Assembly: GCA_039188975.1 (NCBI GenBank) | Contig: JBCCYT010000112.1 | Span: 1-14,157, forward strand | From: UBA11606 sp039188975 | GTDB taxonomy: Bacteria; Actinomycetota; Acidimicrobiia; Acidimicrobiales; Aldehydirespiratoraceae | DNA: 14,157 nt | Reading direction: 5' to 3' | Shown: positions 1-6,347 of the stretch, in pieces | Layout: every line of letters begins with the position of its first letter | Position numbering within the stretch: position 1 is the first letter of the stretch | Made by a program: the position numbers and the translations under genes | The notes under the pieces: model-generated | What the model saw: the letters and a program-made list of their open reading frames with translations, nothing else | What the model was told of the DNA's origin: nothing | The model's database searches: none

Positions 1-1
1 A

Positions 2-376
2 GGGCGTCCGCCGCCAGGTTCGTCACCGCACCCGTTCGTCGACGTGAGCCCCGACAACGTCTTTGCTCCCGCCGTTTCGTGGGCGTTCGCCAGTGGCGTA
101 ACTGGGGGAACGACGCCAACGACATTCGAACCCGACCGCGAACTCACGCGAGCCGAGTTCGTGACCTTCCTCTGGCGCCTCGCTGGGCGACCCGCACCGA
201 CGGCCTCCTCGGTGCGTTTTGGCGACGTTGCCTCATCGAGCTTCGCGGCCGACGCGATCGAATGGGCGGCAGAGATCGGTGTCACCCGAGGCACGTCGGC
301 AACGACGTTTGATCCGGGCCGTCGCGCGACGCGAGCGGAAGCGGCTGCCTTCATCCGGCGGTTCGTGAACCGGTGA
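2..376 (+). CDS. SLH-domain surface protein, C-terminal part (5' end outside window)
   Basis: The frame is already open at base 2 and stops with TGA at 374-376. A GTG lies at base 44, but the SLH signature (PFVDV) begins upstream of it, so the gene clearly starts before the window and GTG-44 is internal. Two SLH modules are visible. The first runs from PFVDVSPDN through GVTGGTTPTTFEPDRELTRAEF. The second runs from VRFGDVASSSF through GVTRGTSATTFDPGRRATRAEA and ends in FVNR at the stop. SLH modules usually occur in threes at a protein terminus and tether secreted proteins to the cell wall or S-layer, so a third module and an extracellular domain probably lie upstream. The catalytic or structural part is not visible, so the full function cannot be named. 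The stop sits 4 bp from the stop of the convergent helicase gene. Confidence 0.85.
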   Translation, partial: GRPPPGSSPHPFVDVSPDNVFAPAVSWAFASGVTGGTTPTTFEPDRELTRAEFVTFLWRLAGRPAPTASSVRFGDVASSSFAADAIEWAAEIGVTRGTSATTFDPGRRATRAEAAAFIRRFVNR

Positions 377-380
377 CCGC

Positions 381-2111
381 TCAGTCGACAAATGGTCGAG
401 CCCGAGCCTTCTTGCCGCGGATCGTGGTGTTCTTGATCGCCTTGACGACGGTGTTGACCGACTTCTCGGGAACCCCGACGACGGAATAGTTGTCGCTGAT
501 TCGAATCGGGCCGATCTCTCGGCCGGTCAGGTCGGTTTCGTTCGCGATCGCGCCGACCAAATCGCCCGGTCGCATGCCCGCCTTGCGGCCGAGGCCGACG
601 TAGATGAGGCCGGTGCCGGGGCCGACGTTTCCCTTCGGCTTCGTGCCACTGCGGTCGTGTTTGCCTTTGCTGGGTCGGTCGCCTTCGTAGCGCGGTTTCC
701 CTTCGCGGCGGCCCTTGCGATTGCGGGGCTCTGATGCATCAGGGATCTCGGCCTCGTCGGTGACCGCCCCCCGCGCATGGTGAAAGAGCTTGATCGCGGC
801 GAGGGCGATCTCTCGGTCGTCGAACTCGCCGTCGAGCGCGTCGATGACCGCCTCGAAATCGTCGAGGTCATCGTCGTTGAGCGCTGCTTGAAGCGCGCCT
901 GCGGTGACCTCGACTTGGCGAGTCCGGAGATCGGCCACCGACGGGACGGTGCGGATCTCGATGGTCTGTTTGGTGAGGCGCTCGATGTTGCCGAGAAGTC
1001 GGCGTTGCCGAGGCTCGGCCAGGGTGATCGCGACGCCTTGCCGGCCGGCCCGGCCGACCCGACCAATGCGGTGCACATATGACTCTGCTGCAGACGGGAC
1101 GTCGTAGTTCACGACATGGGTCAAGGTGTCGACGTCAAGCCCTCTCGCTGCGACATCGGTTGCGATCAGAACCTCGGCGGTGCCGTCGCGCAGGCGCCCC
1201 ATCACCCGGTCGCGTTGCTGTTGATCCATGCCCCCGTGCAACGCCTCGGCTCGGTAGCCCCGACCGTTCATTGTCTGGGTCAGTTCGTCGACATCGGTTC
1301 GGGTCTTGCAGAAGACGATCGCCGACGACGGCCCTTCCATGTCGAGGACTCGGCCAAGCGCCAGTGCCTTGTGGGCCCGGGCCACGATGTAGGCGGTCTG
1401 GCGCACGAGGGTCTTGCCGGCCGATGACTCATCGAACCCGACCTTGATGCGCTCTGGGTCCCGGAGATACCGCTTGGCGATCGATTCGATCCGCGACGGC
1501 ATCGTCGCGGAGAACATCACGGTCTGGCGGTCGCTCGGGGTCTGCTCGAGGATCGTTTCGATGTCCTCGGTGAACCCCATGTCGAGCATCTCGTCGGCTT
1601 CATCGAGCACGACGGTGCGGATGTCGTCGAGCGCCAGTGAGCCGCGGCGAATGTGATCGATCGCACGGCCAGGGGTGGCGACGACCACATGCACCCCGCG
1701 CCGCAGCGCTTGAAGCTGGCGGTGGATGGGTTGGCCGCCGTAGATCGGTACGACCTGAACGCCCTGGTTCTTGCCGTAGGTGAAGATCGCTTCGCTGACC
1801 TGAACGGCGAGCTCTCGAGTGGGCGTGACGATCAGCGCAACCGGTGTCGGATCGGCTCCCGGATCGATGGTCTGCACGATGGGGAGTGCGAACGCAGCGG
1901 TCTTGCCGGTGCCGGTGGCTGCCTGTCCGACCAGATCGACGCCATCGAGCAGACGGGGAATCGTCTTTCGCTGGATCGGCGTGGGTTCCTCGTAGCCGAG
2001 ATTCGTCAGCGCCGTGCAGATCTCCGATCGAAGACCAAGGGCAGCGAAGCCGGAGTCGGGCACGGCGCCGGTGAATTCATCGGGCGCGTCGTCGTGCTCG
2101 TCAGAAGGCAT
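381..2111 (-). CDS. DEAD-box ATP-dependent RNA helicase with DbpA-type RNA-binding domain
   Basis: This protein of about 576 residues has the full DEAD-box set (numbered from the ATG at 2111). The Q motif ends in GYEEPTPIQ at about 38-47. Motif I is AATGTGKT at 64-71, then PTRELA and TPGR, DEAD at 170-173, SAT at 201-203, DVAARGLD near 319-326 and HRIGRVGR at 347-354. After the two RecA domains come an acidic stretch (about 413-432), a Lys/Arg/Gly-rich linker (about 463-493) and a final 80 residues resembling the DbpA RNA-binding fold (GLIYVGLGRKAGMRPGDLVG). This is the DeaD/CsdA-like architecture, linked to ribosome assembly and cold-shock RNA remodelling in the cytoplasm. The frame also contains an upstream GTG at 2153 adding 14 unconserved residues; neither start has a convincing SD, and the ATG is preferred. 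It is the last gene of a five-gene minus-strand run, 57 bp after the Gfo/Idh/MocA gene. Confidence 0.93.
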   Translation of the reverse strand: MPSDEHDDAPDEFTGAVPDSGFAALGLRSEICTALTNLGYEEPTPIQRKTIPRLLDGVDLVGQAATGTGKTAAFALPIVQTIDPGADPTPVALIVTPTRELAVQVSEAIFTYGKNQGVQVVPIYGGQPIHRQLQALRRGVHVVVATPGRAIDHIRRGSLALDDIRTVVLDEADEMLDMGFTEDIETILEQTPSDRQTVMFSATMPSRIESIAKRYLRDPERIKVGFDESSAGKTLVRQTAYIVARAHKALALGRVLDMEGPSSAIVFCKTRTDVDELTQTMNGRGYRAEALHGGMDQQQRDRVMGRLRDGTAEVLIATDVAARGLDVDTLTHVVNYDVPSAAESYVHRIGRVGRAGRQGVAITLAEPRQRRLLGNIERLTKQTIEIRTVPSVADLRTRQVEVTAGALQAALNDDDLDDFEAVIDALDGEFDDREIALAAIKLFHHARGAVTDEAEIPDASEPRNRKGRREGKPRYEGDRPSKGKHDRSGTKPKGNVGPGTGLIYVGLGRKAGMRPGDLVGAIANETDLTGREIGPIRISDNYSVVGVPEKSVNTVVKAIKNTTIRGKKARARPFVD

Positions 2112-2168
2112 TTGGCACTGTACGTCCGATCCTGGCGGGCTCCTCGGACGCACCGCTGGGTCGATCGC

Positions 2169-3173
2169 TCAGATCTCGACCCACGCTCGGGTGTCGGCCG
2201 ACATCACGATCGCATCGATGACCCGCATGTTCGCGACCCCATCGCTGAGTGGAACCGGTGCCGGTCGACCGGCTCTGACCGCAGCGGCGAAGGCATCGAC
2301 CTGTTCGCCGTACTGATCGACCGGCCCGAAACTGCGGTGATCGACGCCATCGGCGGTCGTGACGATGATCTCGGTCGGCGCGTTGCGCGGGCTGTTCACG
2401 GGGATCAGGATCTCGATGCGCCCCTCGGTGCCGTGGATGGTGGCCCGTTGGAACGGCGCCATCTGGGTCGACACGGAGAATGTCGCTGTCGTGTCGCCGA
2501 AGTCGAGCGTCGCCGTCGTGACCCGGTCGGTACCGAATCGAGGGTCGCGCTCGATCGTGCCGACGACTCGGGTCGGTTCGGCGTTCAGCACCATGCGGGC
2601 TTGGCTGATCGGGTAGCAGCCGATGTCCATGAGCGCACCGCCGCCGATGTCCGCCTGGTTGCGCACGTTGGTCGGGTCATCGTTGAAATAGGCGAAGAAC
2701 GTCTGGATCGTCTTCACCGTGCCGATCGCTCCGGCTCGCACCAGCTCGGCGGCAGTGATCCACTGGGGATGGAAGCGGTACATGAACGCCTCCATCGCAA
2801 CCAGATCGGGGTGGGCGGCCGACGCGTCGGCGAGTCGCTGAGCATCGGCTGCATCGAGACCGAGCGGTTTCTCGCACAGCACGTGCTTGCCTGCTTCCAG
2901 CGCAGCAATCGACCAGTCGACATGCAGGTGGTTCGGCAACGGGTTGTAGATCGCCTCGACGCCAGGATCGTCGAGCAGAGCCTCATAGGAACCGTGAGCG
3001 GTTGCCACGCCATGAGACTCGGCCCATGCCCGAGCCCGATCGAGATCCCGCGATCCAACGGCGACCACCGACTGGGCCGAGGAGGCCTGCATCGCGGGGA
3101 TCAGATGGTTGGCAGCAATGTTGGCGGTGGAGAGGATGCCCCAGCGCAGCGGCTCGACCCGGTCGTCGGCCAC
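2169..3173 (-). CDS. Gfo/Idh/MocA-family NAD(P)-dependent oxidoreductase
   Basis: A 334-residue protein of normal length for the family. The N-terminal Rossmann domain opens with WGILSTANIA (11-20; a degenerate GxGxxA) and carries the family hallmark EKP at 101-103. The C-terminal substrate domain contains GGGALMDIGCYPI (177-189). The DIGCYP variant, with Tyr where many members have His, is typical of the dihydrodiol/D-xylose dehydrogenase-like branch, where the EKP lysine and this tyrosine are thought to act in catalysis. It probably oxidises or reduces a sugar-like or diol substrate in the cytoplasm; the substrate cannot be read from sequence. The start is GTG at 3173, only 3 bp after the TGA of the upstream gene. 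A GAGGT within the last codons of that gene lies 10 nt before it, which implies translational coupling. Confidence 0.88.
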   Translation of the reverse strand: MADDRVEPLRWGILSTANIAANHLIPAMQASSAQSVVAVGSRDLDRARAWAESHGVATAHGSYEALLDDPGVEAIYNPLPNHLHVDWSIAALEAGKHVLCEKPLGLDAADAQRLADASAAHPDLVAMEAFMYRFHPQWITAAELVRAGAIGTVKTIQTFFAYFNDDPTNVRNQADIGGGALMDIGCYPISQARMVLNAEPTRVVGTIERDPRFGTDRVTTATLDFGDTTATFSVSTQMAPFQRATIHGTEGRIEILIPVNSPRNAPTEIIVTTADGVDHRSFGPVDQYGEQVDAFAAAVRAGRPAPVPLSDGVANMRVIDAIVMSADTRAWVEI

Positions 3174-3176
3174 GGT

Positions 3177-4409
3177 TCAGATGACCTCGAAGGTGAGACC
3201 GGCATTGGCGACGAGCGCTTCGATGAGCTTGTCGCCCATGGCGGTCGCGGGTGTCCAGAATCCGCCCGGCGTTCCTGTCTTCTCACCGCGGTTGGTTGCC
3301 AGCAACGTGGTTGCCGCCTCGGCAAGCATCTTCGCCGTGGAGCCGTAACCCGGATCGCGGTCACCGGTCACTTTGGTGGTGATCGTGTCGCCGCCGGGCG
3401 TCGAGCCGAAGAAGCGAATGTCGTAGAACCCTGCCTCCTGCGCTTCTGGCGTGGGCCCTTCACCCGGGTCGGGGAGCACCTTGTTGAGCAGCTTGCGAGC
3501 CGGGCCGATCGCGGCGAGCCCCATGAACCCTCCCAGGCCGCCGGCGAGCGCTCCGGCCTTCACCGCGCCGAGCGGGCTCTCTCCCATCAGCATTGCCTCG
3601 TCGTACACGAAGTCGTCACCCCAGGGGCGCCCGAGCAGCGCGTGCGTCCGGTGCACGACCTTGGTGTTGATACCGGCCATCACGAACGGCCCGACCCACT
3701 GACCGGAGGCTGCGTCCTTGGTGGGCGCCATCACGTTGGGCTGGCGTGGGCCCGACCGCATGTCGGCCGGAGCAAGTGCGTACGGGTTGCCCAGGGTCTT
3801 GCGGAGCGACGGGTCGGCCTTGGTCTCGTCGACCACGTTGAGCATGCTGGCGATCGTGCCGCCGCTGGCGCCGCCCTTCATCGCCTTCACCCGCATTGCG
3901 ATCGTCGAGCACGGGGCGCCGAAGCGTTCGGTTGCCTGTTGCTGGGTGAACCAGGCGCCGAGGTCGGAAGGGATCGAGTCGAAGCCGCACGTGTGCACGA
4001 CACGGGCCCCACTGGCGACTGCCGCATCGGTGTGGGCGTCGATCATGCGTTGCATCCACTGGGGTTCACCGGTGAGGTCGACATAGTCGGTTCCCGCAGC
4101 GGTGACGGCCTCGATGAGTGTCGAACCGTAGAGCGCGTAGGGGCCCACCGTGGAGATGACGACCCGACACGAATCGGCGAGGGCAGCGAGCGCCTCCGCG
4201 TCCGCAGCGTCGGCAACGATCTGTGGCACCGACGCACCGGTCGCGGTTGCGACATCGTCGAGCTTGGTTGCGTTGCGACCCGCAATCGCCCAGCTGAGAT
4301 CGCCGTCGGTCCCGTGGCGTTCGACGAGATAGCGACACAGGATCTCGCCGACGAAGCTGGTGGCTCCGAAAACGATGAGGTCGTACGGGCGGTCGGCGCG
4401 TGCAGTCAT
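3177..4409 (-). CDS. Saccharopine dehydrogenase-like NAD(P)-binding oxidoreductase (trans-acting enoyl reductase type)
   Basis: A 410-residue protein. The N-terminal Rossmann motif is FGATSFVG (14-21), followed by AGRN (43-46), STVGPY (86-91), DYVDLTGEP (108-116) and CGFDSIPSDLG (141-151). These blocks are typical of the family that includes human SCCPDH and the mycobacterial trans-acting enoyl reductase Rv2953, which acts in phenolic-lipid synthesis. It is not a lysine-pathway enzyme despite the family name. A Gly/Ala-rich hydrophobic stretch (about 285-302, GALAGGLGGFMGLAA) may touch membrane or lipid. The ATG at 4409 is preceded by AGGA that overlaps the TAG stop of the DinB-like gene, 9 bp upstream, which supports this start and an operon. 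Its real substrate is unknown; a lipid or polyketide acyl substrate is inference from the relatives. Confidence 0.85.
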   Translation of the reverse strand: MTARADRPYDLIVFGATSFVGEILCRYLVERHGTDGDLSWAIAGRNATKLDDVATATGASVPQIVADAADAEALAALADSCRVVISTVGPYALYGSTLIEAVTAAGTDYVDLTGEPQWMQRMIDAHTDAAVASGARVVHTCGFDSIPSDLGAWFTQQQATERFGAPCSTIAMRVKAMKGGASGGTIASMLNVVDETKADPSLRKTLGNPYALAPADMRSGPRQPNVMAPTKDAASGQWVGPFVMAGINTKVVHRTHALLGRPWGDDFVYDEAMLMGESPLGAVKAGALAGGLGGFMGLAAIGPARKLLNKVLPDPGEGPTPEAQEAGFYDIRFFGSTPGGDTITTKVTGDRDPGYGSTAKMLAEAATTLLATNRGEKTGTPGGFWTPATAMGDKLIEALVANAGLTFEVI

Positions 4410-4418
4410 GAGACGATC

Positions 4419-5012
4419 CTACGGAGATGGGGTGCCGGTCGCTTTTCGCGCGATGGCGTCAAGCTCGGCGACGTGCATCGGCCAGAACGCAGCGTCGACA
4501 TCGGGGAGGTTGTCTTCCCCGTCTCGATGGCCCGCTGCGCCATCGAGCCCCTCTCGCAGGATGTCGAGCTGGCCGAGGTGGCGATGCAGCTCAGTGACCA
4601 TGTGGATGGTGATCAGGTGCAGTGTCACCGGATTGTTCGCCCCCCACCACGGCACGTGCCCTTCGGTTGTGAGCGGAAGTTCGGCGAGGGCTTCGGTTGC
4701 GTGGGCCTGCGCCCGCGCAAAGAGATCGAGGATGTCGTCGACCGACTCGTCCACCTGGGCGTACATGTCGGCGTTGACCTCATCGGCATTGGCGGGCATT
4801 GCGATGCCGTGGGGTCGCTGGAAGACGTCACCGAAGTACTCGAGCTCGACCCATGCGACATGTTTGATGATGCCCAGGAGGCTGGTGCCCGTCGTGGTCA
4901 GCGGTCGACGAATGTCGTACTCGTCGAGGCCTTCGAGTTTCCACCGCATTGCGTCGTGGGCGACGTCGAGGTAGCGCTGGAGGATGGCCGCGGGGTCCGA
5001 TGGTGGAGCCAT
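4419..5012 (-). CDS. DinB/DUF664-family protein
   Basis: A 197-residue helical protein of the DinB-like fold, shared by mycothiol- and bacillithiol-dependent transferases and many uncharacterised actinobacterial proteins. Visible family blocks are the opening DPAAILQRYLDVAHDAMRWKLEGL, SLLGIIKHVAW with His51, and TELHRHLGQLDILRE (140-154). The family normally binds a metal through three histidines. Here His51 and His145 are in place, but the third position, usually H in a GHADILRE block, reads Gln148 (GQLDILRE), so metal binding or thiol-transferase activity is uncertain. The start is ATG at 5012. The SD-like GGTGGAG lies only 2 nt before it and is locked in an 8-bp hairpin whose loop is the ATG itself (see separate entry). 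The gene lies 21 bp after the SDR gene and 9 bp before the saccharopine-dehydrogenase-like gene. Confidence 0.85.
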   Translation of the reverse strand: MAPPSDPAAILQRYLDVAHDAMRWKLEGLDEYDIRRPLTTTGTSLLGIIKHVAWVELEYFGDVFQRPHGIAMPANADEVNADMYAQVDESVDDILDLFARAQAHATEALAELPLTTEGHVPWWGANNPVTLHLITIHMVTELHRHLGQLDILREGLDGAAGHRDGEDNLPDVDAAFWPMHVAELDAIARKATGTPSP

Positions 5013-5020
5013 GCTCCACC
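5002..5020 (-). promoter_or_regulatory. Start-codon hairpin at the DinB-like gene
   Basis: A perfect 8-bp inverted repeat, GGTGGAGC and GCTCCACC, flanks a 3-nt centre that is exactly the ATG start codon (5010-5012). In the mRNA this would put AUG in a triloop and the SD-like GGUGGAG in the stem. The geometry is read directly from the sequence. A role in limiting translation, or as a DNA operator, is inference. Confidence 0.5.
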
Positions 5021-5033
5021 GTATGCGAGGCCG

Positions 5034-5834
5034 TCAGCTCAGGCCGAGGAAGTCATCCAGCACGCTCACGAGCGCCGCGTTCTTCGCAGGGTCGGTTGCG
5101 TTGGGATGCGGCGGCGCGAAGCGGCGACTGTCGTTGTCCCAGTAGCGGCCCGACGCGCTGGCGAACTCCTCGCTGGTCGCCGCTCGAACCAGGATGTCGA
5201 CACCGATGCCCACGTCGTTGCCTTCCATGCCGAAACCCTCTTTGACCATCTTGGTTCCGAGGTACGAGCCGGGGTTGACCGCAATGAACACGGGCCCTTC
5301 GGGGTTGGCGGCGGCAAGGTGCGCGTTCCACATCGTGAGCGCCAACTTGCTCTGGGCGTAGGCATCGAACGGTGAGAGGCGGGGCGAACCAGTCATGGCG
5401 GTGAGGTCGACCGGCGCTTGGGCAGCCGATGACAGATTCACGAAACGTCCTGCGGTTGGAACCGCAGGAAGCAGCATCCGGCACAGGAGATACGGCGCCA
5501 TGGTGTTGACGACGAAGCGGACGTCGAGCCCGTCGGCGGTTTCGACGTTGGGGGTCTCGAAGATCCCGGCGTTGTTGACAACGACGTCGAGTCGCTCATG
5601 CCGGTCGAGGAGGTCGGTTGCCATCGCCGACACCTGTTCGAGGTCGGACAGGTCGGCTTGTGCGGTGGAGATTTGCGAATCCGTCGACGCGCTGGCGCTG
5701 ACGGCTGCTTGGGCCGCATCGAGCTTTGCTGCGCTCCGGCCATGGAGGATGAGGTCGTGGCCGGCTGCGGCGAGCGCCTTCGCCGTTTCGAGACCGATGC
5801 CGTCGGTCGCGCCGGTGAACAGAATCGTAGACAT
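5034..5834 (-). CDS. Short-chain dehydrogenase/reductase (SDR)
   Basis: A classical SDR of 266 residues. The cofactor motif TGATDGIG is at 7-14, NNAG at 87-90, the catalytic serine lies in NLSSAAQ (133-139), the YxxxK pair is Tyr159/Lys163 in YAQSK, and the post-catalytic VNPGS is at 186-190. Arg33 after the second strand (HGRS) suggests preference for NADPH. It probably reduces or oxidises a carbonyl or alcohol in the cytoplasm; the substrate is unknown. The ATG at 5834 is preferred because TILFTGAT begins the Rossmann strand directly after it; an upstream in-frame start at 5876 would add 14 residues without family support. It is the first gene of the five-gene minus-strand unit and is divergent from an HxlR-type regulator, which probably controls it. 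Confidence 0.92.
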   Translation of the reverse strand: MSTILFTGATDGIGLETAKALAAAGHDLILHGRSAAKLDAAQAAVSASASTDSQISTAQADLSDLEQVSAMATDLLDRHERLDVVVNNAGIFETPNVETADGLDVRFVVNTMAPYLLCRMLLPAVPTAGRFVNLSSAAQAPVDLTAMTGSPRLSPFDAYAQSKLALTMWNAHLAAANPEGPVFIAVNPGSYLGTKMVKEGFGMEGNDVGIGVDILVRAATSEEFASASGRYWDNDSRRFAPPHPNATDPAKNAALVSVLDDFLGLS

Positions 5835-5946
5835 GAACGTGTGCTCTCTGATCGAACGAGGGGTTGACGGATCCACCGTCGGCCTTGATCATCGTGGAGG
5901 TGGTCGCTTCAGGCAAGAAGGCACCCCAACGTGAGGTAGGTACCTG
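5835..5946. promoter_or_regulatory. Divergent SDR / HxlR intergenic region with small palindrome
   Basis: This 112-bp gap must hold the promoters of both divergent genes. A perfect 8-bp palindrome AGGTACCT lies at 5938-5945, immediately before the HxlR ATG and overlapping its SD (GAGGTAGG, 5933-5940). HxlR-family operators often have TAC...GTA symmetry, so this is a possible autoregulatory site. A plus-strand TTGACG at 5864-5869 followed 17 bp later by GATCAT (5887-5892) is a weak sigma-70-like match. Both assignments are tentative. Confidence 0.35.
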
Positions 5947-6333
5947 ATGGAAACTAGCAAGGCAATCGTCGACGGCGATCTGTACTCGGACCAGTGTCCG
6001 TGTCGCGAGATCCTCGAACTCGTCGCGTCGAAGTGGTCAACGCTCATCATCGGCAAGTTGCAGGAACAGCCGCACCGGTTCGGCGAGCTTCGACGGGCTG
6101 TACCCGGCATCACCCAGAAAATGCTGACCCAGACATTGCGGCGACTCGAACAAGATGGGCTGGTCCACCGAGAGGTACTGGTCGAAATGCGGCCGCCGCA
6201 GGTCGAGTACTCGCTGACGCCGCTCGGGGTCAGTGCGACCGAACCGCTCGAAGCCATCCGTATCTGGACCGAGGCCCACCTCAGCGACGTTCAAGCGGCC
6301 CGGTTGGAATTCGCCGAACGCCAACCGGCCTGA
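5947..6333 (+). CDS. HxlR-family winged-helix transcriptional regulator
   Basis: A 128-residue protein, full length for the family. The HxlR domain spans about residues 19-110, with the signature blocks ILELVASKWSTLIIGKL, RFGELRRAVPGITQKMLTQTLRRLEQDGLV and YSLTPLG. Two cysteines, Cys17 and Cys19 (CPC), sit just before helix 1, where redox-sensing members such as YodB and HypR carry their sensing cysteine, so thiol or electrophile sensing is plausible but inferred. The ATG at 5947 is supported by an SD (GAGGTAGG) ending 6 nt upstream. Its divergent position next to an SDR gene is typical: HxlR proteins commonly repress a neighbouring oxidoreductase and themselves. The 3' end meets the GGDEF-EAL gene 4 bp away, with a hairpin over both stops. 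Confidence 0.93.
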   Translation: METSKAIVDGDLYSDQCPCREILELVASKWSTLIIGKLQEQPHRFGELRRAVPGITQKMLTQTLRRLEQDGLVHREVLVEMRPPQVEYSLTPLGVSATEPLEAIRIWTEAHLSDVQAARLEFAERQPA

Positions 6334-6347
6334 CCGCTCAGGTCGGT
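6324..6347. terminator. Hairpin overlapping both stop codons of convergent genes
   Basis: ACCGGCCTGA and TCAGGTCGGT form a 10-bp stem with one G-U wobble in the plus-strand RNA and a 4-nt CCGC loop. The TGA of the HxlR gene is in the left arm and the complement of the GGDEF-EAL stop is in the right arm. In the minus-strand RNA the wobble becomes a C-A mismatch, so the stem is stronger for the plus transcript. No U-tract follows. It is a plausible actinobacterial-style terminator built from coding ends. Confidence 0.4.

Noticed and set aside
44..376. GTG at base 44 as the true start of the SLH gene
   Set aside because: The SLH motif PFVDV begins before this codon and the frame stays open to the window edge, so the gene begins upstream.
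1653..5375. Plus-strand open frame of 1240 codons spanning the helicase, Gfo, saccharopine-like, DinB-like and SDR genes
   Set aside because: All five minus-strand genes share one reading phase (stops at 381, 2169, 3177, 4419 and 5034, all multiples of 3), and this frame is codon-for-codon opposite them. Stops would need TTA, CTA or TCA codons in the real genes, which are rare at this GC. The translation has no recognisable domain, so it is a shadow.
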